Source of the DNA: Acidobacteriota bacterium
Lineage (GTDB): Bacteria > Acidobacteriota > Thermoanaerobaculia > Multivoradales > JBCCEF01
Assembly (NCBI GenBank): GCA_039030395.1
Contig: JBCCEF010000001.1
Span: 572,798 to 636,797 of the forward strand
DNA: 64,000 nucleotides
Reading direction: 5' to 3'
Shown: one piece after another, positions 50,437-59,356 of the stretch
Layout: each line of letters begins with the position of its first letter
How positions within the stretch are numbered: position 1 is the stretch's first letter
The notes under the pieces: generated by a model
Databases searched by the model: none
What the model was told of the DNA's origin: nothing
The model's input: the letters and a program-made list of their open reading frames with translations, nothing else
Program-made: the position numbers and the translations under genes

Positions 50437-52479
50437 ATGAACCAACGAGCAAACTGTCGACCCCATCTCCCGACGGATCGCGATCTCCCAAGTCAGAGGC
50501 CGCGAGGGCACCTGCGCTACGGCCTGAGCTCTCTTCTCGTACTTTGGAGCTTCGCCTTCACCTACCCGATCGTCGGCGATCTCGCTCCCTTCGGTGAGGG
50601 AGATGAAGTGGCCGTCACAGACTTCGGTGCCGACTCCGCACTGACCGCCTTCGAAGATGATTCCTATCTTGTCGTGACCTTCCAACTCACTGATTCTCCC
50701 GTTTTCTCCTCGACACCTCAATGGGAGCCGGTGAGCCGACACGTGAATGCAGCGGACGAACTGGGTGAGCTACGGAGCCTCGGCTCTCTCACCGTGCGGC
50801 CGATCGCCGCGGCCGATACCAGCGCGGATCGCGCGCTCGCCGCCTGGACCGGCGGCCGCGGCAACGAAGTCGTCGGGCGTTTATTGGACTCGTCCGGCCT
50901 ACCGCTGACTTCCGAATTCAATATCGGCAGCGTCGACGCCACCATTCGAAGCGTAGCCGTTGGCGGCCACCCGGAGGGATTCGCGGTGGCCTGGTCAACA
51001 GATCTCGAACTTTGGCTGCGCCATTTTGACCTCGACGGAAACGCTTTGGACGAACCGAAGTTTCTGCGATCACCCGCCTCCGCTGACTTTGTTGAGACCT
51101 TCGGAAGCACTACCGTAGCGGCCGATGCAGACAGAACTGTGCTTCTTTACAGTGAATTCGACGGCCACGACGTAGGCATTGTGAAGTCCCTCTCGATCGA
51201 CCGCAGGACGGGCGACGAAGAGACCACGATCCTTCATAGGGTCCTCAATAGGATTCTGGCCCGAATCCGCCCCATCGCCCTCGCTCTCGCAAACGGCCCC
51301 GCGGACAGATTCGTGGCGGCTTGGGGGCCGCGCGACCTCGATGATTCCAATCTGGCGCTCCAGGTCTTGGATGGGCGGGGCCGGCCAGTGTCCAAGGTGA
51401 GGAGGGCTGTGGAGAATGGTCGCCTGCGGCCAGAGAATTCCATCGCCCTCGACGTTAGCAACGGAGGCAGCATCGTCGCCGGCTGGACCGAGAGCGCGTC
51501 CTATCAGGCTCCTTCGACCGCTCATTTTCGAGCCTTCGACCTCCGATTGAACCCCTTTGGCCCGGCCAGGCCTTTGAGTGATGTCCGCGGCACCTACCGG
51601 GACCCAGAAGTCGCATTCACCGGGAGAGATCGCCTGGTCGCGATGGCCCAAGTTCAAAAGGAAGTCCTCATCACGGCCCCGGAGGCCCCACCCTTTCTCT
51701 CTGCCCACCGCTCCGCCCTCACCTGCGGTTCGAGTGAATCCGTGGTCTGCCTGCAGGAGGGTCGTTTCAAAGTCTCCGTTGATGTGCAGGACGACATCTC
51801 CCCCAGCGGCCGCGCCGCAACGGCGGTGCCGGTCACCTCGGACACCGGCAGCTTCTGGTTCTTCAGCGAGGACAATGTCGAGTTGCTGGTCAAGGTGCTC
51901 GATGGGCGACCGGTGAACGGCAATTTCTGGGTGATGTTCGGTTCCCTGTCGAACCTCCCCTACACCGTCCGGGTACGGGACACCCTGACCCATATCGAGC
52001 GCGAGTTCACCAACCCTCGGGGCCGCCTCGCCAGTCGCGCGATCGTCGACGCTTTTCCGGACGATGGCTCGCCGCCCATCGCCACCGCTAGAGTTCAGGA
52101 AGCACCGTCCGGCGGCTGCGATGACACGGCGATGGCCCTCTGCCTCACCGGCGGCCGCTTCCGCGCGACGGTCGACTGGCTCGACCCCCGAAGCGGCCGC
52201 AGCGGCACCGCCACCGGCCAGCTGCTGGCCGACAACAGCGGCGCCTTCTGGTTGTTTGGGCCAGAGAATCTGGAACTGATCCTCAAGGTGCTCGACGGCA
52301 CTTCCAGCAACGGCCACCACTGGGTGTTCGTCGGCGGCTTAACGGATGTCGAGCTGGACATTCGGGTGGACGATCTGTTCACCGGCCAGAGCTGGCAACA
52401 CCACAAGGAGCCCTTCGAGCTAAAGAGTTTCGCCGATATCGAAGCGTTGCCGCTCGCCCCGATCAGCCCACCGAACTGA
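50437..52479 (+). CDS. Secreted repeat protein with two tandem C-terminal FWFF-type domains (paralogue)
   Basis: 680 residues from ATG 50437, preceded at some distance by TAGGAGG (GTG 50374 is an alternative). A hydrophobic signal lies around residues 28-45 (YGLSSLLVLWSFAFTYPIV), after an unusually long charged leader. A beta-repeat region (ALAAWTGGRGNEVVGRLLD, FAVAWSTDLELWLRHFDLDG, FVAAWGPRDLDDSNLALQVLD) precedes two C-terminal domains with GSFWFFSEDNVELLVKVLDG and GAFWLFGPENLELILKVLDG. The second has FVGGLTDVELDIRVDD. It mirrors the divergent 48076 gene. The first half uses more A+T codons than its neighbours. Confidence 0.78.
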   Translation: MNQRANCRPHLPTDRDLPSQRPRGHLRYGLSSLLVLWSFAFTYPIVGDLAPFGEGDEVAVTDFGADSALTAFEDDSYLVVTFQLTDSPVFSSTPQWEPVSRHVNAADELGELRSLGSLTVRPIAAADTSADRALAAWTGGRGNEVVGRLLDSSGLPLTSEFNIGSVDATIRSVAVGGHPEGFAVAWSTDLELWLRHFDLDGNALDEPKFLRSPASADFVETFGSTTVAADADRTVLLYSEFDGHDVGIVKSLSIDRRTGDEETTILHRVLNRILARIRPIALALANGPADRFVAAWGPRDLDDSNLALQVLDGRGRPVSKVRRAVENGRLRPENSIALDVSNGGSIVAGWTESASYQAPSTAHFRAFDLRLNPFGPARPLSDVRGTYRDPEVAFTGRDRLVAMAQVQKEVLITAPEAPPFLSAHRSALTCGSSESVVCLQEGRFKVSVDVQDDISPSGRAATAVPVTSDTGSFWFFSEDNVELLVKVLDGRPVNGNFWVMFGSLSNLPYTVRVRDTLTHIEREFTNPRGRLASRAIVDAFPDDGSPPIATARVQEAPSGGCDDTAMALCLTGGRFRATVDWLDPRSGRSGTATGQLLADNSGAFWLFGPENLELILKVLDGTSSNGHHWVFVGGLTDVELDIRVDDLFTGQSWQHHKEPFELKSFADIEALPLAPISPPN

Positions 52480-52490
52480 GTTCTCCCTCG

Positions 52491-52531
52491 CCGGTGACGG
52501 GGCCTGGCTCGAGCTAGGCCCCGTCACCCGG
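52491..52531 (+). terminator. Long stem-loop after the secreted protein gene
   Basis: A 13-bp perfect stem GGTGACGGGGCCT (52493-52505) / AGGCCCCGTCACC (52516-52528), extendable with one bulge. No T-run. Confidence 0.6.
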
Positions 52532-52560
52532 CTGCCGTTCCGCCTGCCGGCGCCTCGTGC

Positions 52561-52566
52561 GACAAT
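52561..52566 (+). promoter_or_regulatory. -10-like element of the CPA2 antiporter gene
   Basis: GACAAT ends six bases before the ATG at 52573; no ribosome-binding site between. Confidence 0.4.
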
Positions 52567-52572
52567 GCGCCG

Positions 52573-54555
52573 ATGCATCTCGATGAAGGGCTTTTGCGAG
52601 CCGTTTGGATTTTGGCGGCTGCTGTGGGGGTGGTGTTCCTCTCGGCGCGGGTACGGATTCCGCCGATCGTCGGCCTCATTCTCACCGGCATCCTGATCGG
52701 GCCTTCGGGCTTGGGGCTGGTCGAAGAGGTCGAGGAAGTCGAGGCCCTGGCCGAGATCGGCGTCGTGCTGCTGCTCTTCATCATCGGCCTGGAACTCTCC
52801 CTCGGGCAGCTCAAGGACATGGGCCGCGCCTTTCTGTTCGGCGGCCTCACCCAGGCGCTCCTCACCACCCTCGCCACGGCGGCGGTCGCCGCCTACGGCG
52901 GCATTCCCTGGTCCGAGGCGATCTTCATCGGCTGGGTGGTCAGCCTGTCGTCGACCGCCGTGGTCTTGAAGCTCTACGGCCAGCGGCGGGAAATGTCCAC
53001 CCCCCAGGGCCGGGCGGTGCTCGGCATCCTGCTGTTCCAGGATCTGCTGATCGTGCCGATGATCGTGCTCACGCCGGTCATCGCCGGCACCGAGCAAGCT
53101 TCACCGCTGGCCCTCCTATTGCGCTTCGGCGGTGCCCTGGCGGCGGTGGCACTGGTGGCGGTCATCGCGCGCTTCGTCGCTCCGCGGCTGCTCCATCTGC
53201 TGGTCGCCGTGCGCAGCCGAGAGCTCTTTATCCTCACTTCGCTCTTGGCCTGCCTGGGCTTGTCGTACTTCACCTATTCGCTGGGCTTCTCCCTCGCTCT
53301 GGGCGCCTTTCTCGCCGGCATCCTGATCTCCGAAACCGAGTACAGCCACCAGGTGATCGCCGACGTCGCGCCCTTCCGGGACGTGTTCGCTAGCCTCTTT
53401 TTCGTCTCCATCGGCATGCTGGTGGACCTCGATTTCGCCCTCGACAACGGCCCCCTGCTGCTCGCCATGGCGGCCGGCGTGGTGCTCTTGAAGGCGCTCT
53501 TTGCCGGGGCGGCGGTGAAGGTGGTGGGCTACCCGGTGCGCATCGCCCTGGTCGGCGGACTCGGGCTGGCGCAGATCGGAGAGTTCTCTTTCGTCCTGAT
53601 GGACGTCGGCCGGTCGAACGGACTGCTAGCGGGCAACATTTACCAACTCCTCCTCGGCACGGCGGTGCTGACCCTGCTCCTCACTCCGGCCTTCGTCACC
53701 TTCGCACCGGGGATCGGCCGCCGGGTGGCGGCTTTGGTGCGGGCGGCGGATCCCGAGTCGGCGGCGGAGCATGCGGGATTGTCATCCCACGTGATCATCG
53801 TCGGCTACGGCCTCAACGGCAGTCTGCTGGCCCGGGTGTTGGGCGAAGCGGGCTTGCCATTCGTGGTGATCGAACTCAACAACTCGACCGTTCAACAAGC
53901 CCGTCGCGAGGGCGTGCCGATCCTCTTCGGCGACGCCAGCCGGCAGGAGATTCTCGAACACGCCGGCATCGAACGGGCGCAGGCGGTGGTCTTCGCCATG
54001 TCGGACCTGCCGGCCATGCGGCGCAGCGTGCGCCTCGCCCGCGGCCTGGCACCGGCGGTCAAGATCATCGTGCGCACCCGCATGGTGCAGGAGATCGATT
54101 CGGTGCGCCTAGCCGGAGCCGACGAGGTGGTGGCCGAGGAGTTCGAATCGGCGATCGAAGTGTTCACCCTGGTGCTCCGCCACTTCCACGTGCCGCGCAA
54201 CATCATCCGCACCCAAACCCGGCTGCTGCGCGGCGAGGATTACCGGATGCTGCGGGTGCCCGGCGCCTCCGAGGGAGTGTCCGAAACGGTGCTCCAGGCA
54301 CTGGAGGCTGGAACCACCGATCTCTACCGCATGACGCCCGAGAGCCGTGCCCGCGGCGGCACCCTGCGGGACCTCGACCTGCGCAATCGCACCGGGGCGA
54401 GCGTCATCGCGGTAGTGCGGGGGGAAGAGTCGTTTCCCAACCCGTCGCCCACCATGGAGCTGGAAGAAGGGGACACGCTGGTATTCGTCGGCAGCCACGA
54501 GCAGATCGAGGCGGCCTTCGACCTGATGGAAGCGTACCGCGCCGGCGAGTCCTAG
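52573..54555 (+). CDS. CPA2-family cation:proton antiporter with RCK domains (KefB/YbaL-like)
   Basis: 660-residue inner-membrane transporter. Twelve or so spans cover residues 5-385, with the family segments LLLFIIGLELSL, SSTAVVLKL, LLFQDLLIVPMI and FLAGILISET. A cytoplasmic RCK_N (TrkA-N) domain follows at about 405-530 with Rossmann VIIVGYGLNGSLLARVL and GDASRQEILEHAGI, then an RCK_C domain (about 570-650, ending LVFVGSHEQIEAA). Such proteins exchange K+ or Na+ for H+ under nucleotide/ligand control. c-di-AMP often binds RCK_C domains, so a link with cdaA is conceivable but unproved. Confidence 0.92.
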   Translation: MHLDEGLLRAVWILAAAVGVVFLSARVRIPPIVGLILTGILIGPSGLGLVEEVEEVEALAEIGVVLLLFIIGLELSLGQLKDMGRAFLFGGLTQALLTTLATAAVAAYGGIPWSEAIFIGWVVSLSSTAVVLKLYGQRREMSTPQGRAVLGILLFQDLLIVPMIVLTPVIAGTEQASPLALLLRFGGALAAVALVAVIARFVAPRLLHLLVAVRSRELFILTSLLACLGLSYFTYSLGFSLALGAFLAGILISETEYSHQVIADVAPFRDVFASLFFVSIGMLVDLDFALDNGPLLLAMAAGVVLLKALFAGAAVKVVGYPVRIALVGGLGLAQIGEFSFVLMDVGRSNGLLAGNIYQLLLGTAVLTLLLTPAFVTFAPGIGRRVAALVRAADPESAAEHAGLSSHVIIVGYGLNGSLLARVLGEAGLPFVVIELNNSTVQQARREGVPILFGDASRQEILEHAGIERAQAVVFAMSDLPAMRRSVRLARGLAPAVKIIVRTRMVQEIDSVRLAGADEVVAEEFESAIEVFTLVLRHFHVPRNIIRTQTRLLRGEDYRMLRVPGASEGVSETVLQALEAGTTDLYRMTPESRARGGTLRDLDLRNRTGASVIAVVRGEESFPNPSPTMELEEGDTLVFVGSHEQIEAAFDLMEAYRAGES

Positions 54556-54584
54556 CCTGCCCGCCTTTGGTAGCCTGCGCGCTG

Positions 54585-57500
54585 ATGCCATCGAGAACAT
54601 GCTTTCTTGCCGCGCTGGCGGTTCTACTCGGCCTTACCGTCGGCGGTTTCAGCGGGCTGCAGGCGAGCGAGGACTGCCGGCCGCTGCGCCTCGGACTGCC
54701 CTACGACGCGCGATCCGGCGAAGTCCAGGACGAGGTGCTGGCCATCCTCGCAGAGGCTTGGCGCCCGAACGACCGCTGTCCGCGACGCGTCCAAGTCGCC
54801 CTCGGTTCGCCCTACCATCTACTCGATTGGTTTCACCGCAGCTCGCTGGATCTGGCCCTGCTGCAAGATCCGGCCATTGCGCTGCTCCTCAAGGACCACC
54901 CGGAGCGGCCGCTGCAGGAAGTCGTGGTGCCGCCAGAACGGGCGACGAGGCTCCATTCCAGCGCTTCGCCGGTGTACTGGCAAGCGACCTCCTCCGCGGC
55001 CTCTTCGACACCGCCGAAACGTGACGACTTCTTCGCCTCCTCAGTGCGCCAGGCACGGGCCGACGCCGAGCGCCAGCGGAAAGAAGAGTGTTCGGGCGGC
55101 AACCCCGCAATACGAGAAGCGCTGGAACCGGGGGACGGATACCAGGTGGTCGCAAGCTGGCATCTGGACCCGGGCTACCTGGCGCTGCTCTTCCGTTTCG
55201 AAGAGTGGTGGCGGAAACACGGCCCCGAGGACGTGCCGAAGGATCTCGTCTGGCGGGTGCTGCTGCGGCGCAGCCGCTTCCGGAGTCCCAGCCGGGTCGC
55301 CGCCGCGGCGGCCAACGGTACCGTGGCAAGGCCAACCAGCCTCGAACCGGTGCTGATTCGAGATCCGATCCGGCGCCGGCTGATCGCCCACCCCCAGGAG
55401 ATCGCCTCTCGACTGCGGCCACAGGCTCTTCAGCCGGCGCACGGCTCCCTACCACCCGGGATTCGGGACCTCATCGAATCACCGCCGGAGCCCTTCCGAC
55501 CGTCCATCGAAATCACTCCGGCCTTCGGCGCTCGCACCTTCTCCTTCACCCTCGGCGAGAGCATGGACCTACTGCGAGGGAGCCAGAATCGACGGCTCGC
55601 CCTGGTGCTGCCCGGCGGCGGGGTCAAGGCCGCCTACCAGTCGCGCCTGGTCGATGCTCTCTACGGCGAGCACTGGATTCACAACTCGGAATCGCGCCCC
55701 CTGAACGGGAATTCCCTCCCGGTCGACACCGTCGTAGGCACCAGCGGAGGTGCGCTCCTCGGCTACTTCGTCGCCCGCCTGAGCGAGCACAGTTCCTTCG
55801 ACCTGGCCACCCTGTTGTGGAACGTACCGGAGACTTCACGCCGCTGCGCCCGCTCCGACGAAGCGAAGTCCCAGCCCGATGGCACACCTCGACCCGGTCA
55901 ACAAAACGCGGCAGAAATCCGCACCCTGCGCAGCGGAGACATCTTCCCGGGCGGGGACTTCCTGCGCTACGCCAGCGTGCTGGTGGCCTTTCTCATCTTG
56001 AGCGCCGTGCTCTGGCTGGCGGCCTTTCCCCGCAAAAGCCCGCTACACGCCCATCCCATCCATCCGGATCGGCCGCCGGGACGCCGCCGCCTGACCTTCG
56101 GCGCGGCCTGGTTTCTGTTCGTCATTCCCCTGCTGGTCAAGGCCATCCACGGTCCGGAGCTGGCCGAACATATTCCCGAGATCGAGGGGCTCGTCTACGC
56201 CCTCGCCACCTTCCTGGCGGTCACCGCCGACCAGATCCTGGTGCGCCTAGAGGGGGACCCCGAAAATCCGCCGCCGGTCCACCCGGCGGGCGTCTGGAGG
56301 ATCCCCGCCGTCTTCCTCGCGGTGGGCACGGTGATCGGCGGAATTCCCTTCCTCGTCCGCATCGAGAGCCTGAAGATCAACCATCAGTGGCTCGACGCTC
56401 CGGCACCCTTCGCGCTGGCGGCGAGCCTGCTCTACGGGCTGTTCTTGGCCGTCGGCTGGTGGATGATGCGGGGCCGGCGTCGATTCACCAAGGGTCAAAT
56501 CGCCCTCTTGGTCAGCGGCATCGTCGCGGCCCCCATCGTCATGCTCGTCACCTCTCGCTTCTGGATCGCCGCCTTCGAGTTGTTGGGGGAAGCCGCTCTC
56601 TTCTTCCTCGGATTCTTGCTGGTCGCGCTGCTCCTGCTGCTGCGCGAGCTAGTGCCGGATCGATTCGAGCAGCCGCTCGCCGGCGGGCCGGTCGCCGGCT
56701 ATCTCCTGCTGACCAGCACGGTGATCCTCAGCCTCACCCGTCCGGTGGGAGTTTGCGACCTCGGCCCGAATCTGATGGCACCCTCCGGCCTGGGACTGTC
56801 GATCGGCGCCCTGATGGTCAGCCTCGGCTCCCTCGTCTTCTTCGCCGGCTTGATCGCCGTCGTCTTCACCTCCGACCGCAGGTATGTGATCGCTCGCCGC
56901 GACGATCTCTTCGCCGGTCTGGCGGTTGCCGTGGGACACATCCTGCTGGTGTACCTGGTGCTCATCGGAGGAGCCTTCGTCGGCGGCCTTTCCAACCTCG
57001 AGCTGACCTGGGGGTTCTGGTTGCGCCTGATCGTGGTGGCCTTCGCCTGGAGCGTGCTGCTGGTCACCCTCGGCCTCTTCGGCCGCATTCCCTACCTGCA
57101 ACGAGGCCTCAAGTTTCTCGCCTCCATGCACCCCAACGGCGCGTTGGTCAAACGGCGGCTCTTGCGCGTCGCCGGCATCGCCTTCCTCGCCCTGGTGTGG
57201 TGGAACCTGACCGTCGCGCCGGCGATCTACGGCAACCGCAAGGCGCGCTCTTATCTGGAGGCGGCGATCGCCCGCTTCGACCGACAAGAAGCTCCACGGC
57301 CGGCTCGCCTGAACACCCGCTTCCTGGTGCCCACCAACGTTCTCGATCAGTCGGAAGTCGGCTCGGAATCGGAACCCGACGGCGCCTCCGAGAGCACCTA
57401 TTTCTTTCTCTTCTCACCGGGGGAACCGGCCCTGTCGCCGGGCGACGGCAGTGGCGCTCGATGGCTCTCCTACGGCACCGACTTCAGCGGGACGGCGTCC

Positions 57501-58061
57501 GAGAACCCGGACATCTTGACGGACCGTGAGCTCCTCGAAAAGGTGATCATGGCCTCCGGATCACCGTTCCCGATCTTTCCGGCAACCCGCATCGACGGCC
57601 TGCCGGGCAACGACGAAACCTATTGGATGATCGACGGCGGCTTCTCCAGCCTGGTGCCGGTGGACGCCGCCCTCAACGCCGAGAACGAGCAGATCCTGAT
57701 CGTCCACTCAACCCACCCGTTGGGCCACCCGCGAGCCCCTTCAAGTTTCGGCGGTCTGCTCAAGAAGGTGCCGGGCAACCTCACCCAAAATCTTGGCCGC
57801 CTGCCGGCACATCTGTTCGGAGCGTCCCAGCGGGTGGATCAGATCAGCCGCCGGGAGTCCCTGGTGATCTCCTTGGCGCCACCTCAGCGGCGCACCCCTT
57901 GGCCGCCGCTCTTCGACTTCCGCAAGCGCACCGTCGACTGTTTGATCCACTGGGCGGAGGAAGACCTGGACGAGCGCATCGGCCTGGTGGAGAGCTGGGG
58001 CCAACCGAACTTCAGGGCGCCGGTGAATCTGACGCCACCCGCACCTCCGCGGACTCCGTGA
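54585..58061 (+). CDS. Patatin-like phospholipase with a large membrane-domain insertion
   Basis: 1158 residues from ATG 54585. A signal peptide (1-24) and a 300-residue N-terminal region with a periplasmic-binding-protein-like beginning (CRPLRLGLPYDARSGEVQDEVL) come first. Patatin motifs follow: oxyanion PGGGVKAAY (343-351) and nucleophile Ser387 in GTSGG. The catalytic Asp (MIDGGFSSLVPVD, Asp1017) is 630 residues further on, against about 150-200 normally. The interval carries roughly ten to twelve hydrophobic spans. The catalytic dyad is complete, so phospholipase/lipase activity is likely. Its 3' end overlaps the convergent hydrolase gene by 50 bp. Confidence 0.78.
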   Translation: MPSRTCFLAALAVLLGLTVGGFSGLQASEDCRPLRLGLPYDARSGEVQDEVLAILAEAWRPNDRCPRRVQVALGSPYHLLDWFHRSSLDLALLQDPAIALLLKDHPERPLQEVVVPPERATRLHSSASPVYWQATSSAASSTPPKRDDFFASSVRQARADAERQRKEECSGGNPAIREALEPGDGYQVVASWHLDPGYLALLFRFEEWWRKHGPEDVPKDLVWRVLLRRSRFRSPSRVAAAAANGTVARPTSLEPVLIRDPIRRRLIAHPQEIASRLRPQALQPAHGSLPPGIRDLIESPPEPFRPSIEITPAFGARTFSFTLGESMDLLRGSQNRRLALVLPGGGVKAAYQSRLVDALYGEHWIHNSESRPLNGNSLPVDTVVGTSGGALLGYFVARLSEHSSFDLATLLWNVPETSRRCARSDEAKSQPDGTPRPGQQNAAEIRTLRSGDIFPGGDFLRYASVLVAFLILSAVLWLAAFPRKSPLHAHPIHPDRPPGRRRLTFGAAWFLFVIPLLVKAIHGPELAEHIPEIEGLVYALATFLAVTADQILVRLEGDPENPPPVHPAGVWRIPAVFLAVGTVIGGIPFLVRIESLKINHQWLDAPAPFALAASLLYGLFLAVGWWMMRGRRRFTKGQIALLVSGIVAAPIVMLVTSRFWIAAFELLGEAALFFLGFLLVALLLLLRELVPDRFEQPLAGGPVAGYLLLTSTVILSLTRPVGVCDLGPNLMAPSGLGLSIGALMVSLGSLVFFAGLIAVVFTSDRRYVIARRDDLFAGLAVAVGHILLVYLVLIGGAFVGGLSNLELTWGFWLRLIVVAFAWSVLLVTLGLFGRIPYLQRGLKFLASMHPNGALVKRRLLRVAGIAFLALVWWNLTVAPAIYGNRKARSYLEAAIARFDRQEAPRPARLNTRFLVPTNVLDQSEVGSESEPDGASESTYFFLFSPGEPALSPGDGSGARWLSYGTDFSGTASENPDILTDRELLEKVIMASGSPFPIFPATRIDGLPGNDETYWMIDGGFSSLVPVDAALNAENEQILIVHSTHPLGHPRAPSSFGGLLKKVPGNLTQNLGRLPAHLFGASQRVDQISRRESLVISLAPPQRRTPWPPLFDFRKRTVDCLIHWAEEDLDERIGLVESWGQPNFRAPVNLTPPAPPRTP

Positions 58062-59232
58062 AGAAGCGCTCCACCACATCGATGAACCACTGCGGATCGG
58101 ACCCGGGAAAGCCGATGTGGCCGCCGCCGGGGGTTGCCAGCAGGTAGGCGGCGGGGTTTTCGGCCGCCGCCCGGCGCAGCTCCTCGACCACCAATCGCCC
58201 GAACAGCGGGTCATCCTCGGCCGCCAGGATCAACAGAGGACGACTCGCCCGCTCGATCGGCGGCACCGGATCCGACAGCGCCAGGGCGAGCGGCCCCGGC
58301 ACGCCGGTGCGCCGCTCCAGGTGGGCGAGCATCGAGGCGAAAGGACCCGCCTCGGTGACGGGGATGTCCTGATCTTCGAGACGGCGGGTGAGCAGCTTGC
58401 GAAAGCTCCGGTCGATCAGCCCGAGGAGCCCGCGATCCTGCCAGTAGATGGGACCGCTGAAGGAATCGAAAACCTGTTCCAGGGCGGCCGGCGGTGAGAC
58501 CGCCACGGCGCCGGCCCGCGGTGGATCCGGACGGCCGAGGGCGTGGAGCACATCGAGCGCCCCGAGGGAGAAACCGAGCAGCCCGACGGGCCGGTTCGTC
58601 TCGCCGGCGCCGTCCTGGGCCGCCCAGCGCCCCCAGCGAACGAGGTCGCCGCCTTCGGCGAGGCCGAGGGTGGGCAGCCAGGCGGGTTTCAACAGGCAGC
58701 CGTGCCAGCGCATGTCCGGCACCAGCACCCCAAAGTCGCGGGCTGCGAGAGCCTCCGCCGTGCGCCGCACGTAGGCGCTGTTGCGGCTATCGAACAGACC
58801 GTGCACCACCACCACCAGCGGCTTGTCCGGTGAGCCGGCGAAGCGGTAGCCGTGGAGCGGCGGCGCCCCCTCGACGGAAACACCCCGGAGATCCTCGAAG
58901 CCGTTCGGCGGATCGCTCTCGCAAGCGGTGGCGGCGCGCTGGTCAGCGCGTTTGCGGTCGAGGTCTCCTCGCACTACCCGGGAGGTACTGCGGAAGGCTC
59001 CTTCGGTCTTCGGTGGAATCGGTCCGGCGGCGTCGATACAGTGCCAAAGGTCCGCCGGCTCGGCGCCGCCTTCGCAACTCCAGGGCTCGGACTCCGGCAG
59101 CGGTGGCAGACTGCTGCAGCCGACGCCGAGCAAGGCGAAGGCGAGGAGTGCCGCCAACGCGGTGCCTCCGGCCACCCAGGTGCGCCGCCTCCAGCGCCCC
59201 GCCGACCTCATCCTCCGACGACCCGTGTTCAT
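58012..59232 (-). CDS. Alpha/beta-hydrolase lipoprotein, YheT-like
   Basis: 406 residues. After a basic N-terminus comes a hydrophobic segment with lipobox LGVGC (Cys39). The hydrolase core has VVVVHGLFDSRNSAY (oxyanion strand), nucleophile elbow GFSLGA, acid in LAAEDDPLFG and His in GGGHIGFPG, as in the YheT/ABHD-type esterase group. The start at ATG 59232 lies six bases after GATACT (59239-59244 complement), with no ribosome-binding site; M8 is an alternative. Convergent and overlapping by 50 bp with the patatin gene, divergent from the CPBP gene. Confidence 0.87.
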   Translation of the reverse strand: MNTGRRRMRSAGRWRRRTWVAGGTALAALLAFALLGVGCSSLPPLPESEPWSCEGGAEPADLWHCIDAAGPIPPKTEGAFRSTSRVVRGDLDRKRADQRAATACESDPPNGFEDLRGVSVEGAPPLHGYRFAGSPDKPLVVVVHGLFDSRNSAYVRRTAEALAARDFGVLVPDMRWHGCLLKPAWLPTLGLAEGGDLVRWGRWAAQDGAGETNRPVGLLGFSLGALDVLHALGRPDPPRAGAVAVSPPAALEQVFDSFSGPIYWQDRGLLGLIDRSFRKLLTRRLEDQDIPVTEAGPFASMLAHLERRTGVPGPLALALSDPVPPIERASRPLLILAAEDDPLFGRLVVEELRRAAAENPAAYLLATPGGGHIGFPGSDPQWFIDVVERFFTESAEVRVASDSPAP

Positions 59233-59356
59233 GACCGCAGTATCGTCCGCCGAAGGATGCGGCGCAAGGGGTCTCTCGCTCGACCTACCCCGCCGCTCCG
59301 AAGGAACTCACAGATAGGCTCATCCCTCCATTCCGATGTGCTAGCCTCGCCTCGCC

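Noticed and set aside
55088-57529. 813-residue alternative frame within the patatin gene
   Set aside because: Arg/Pro/Gly-rich shadow; the chosen frame carries catalytic motifs and membrane spans.
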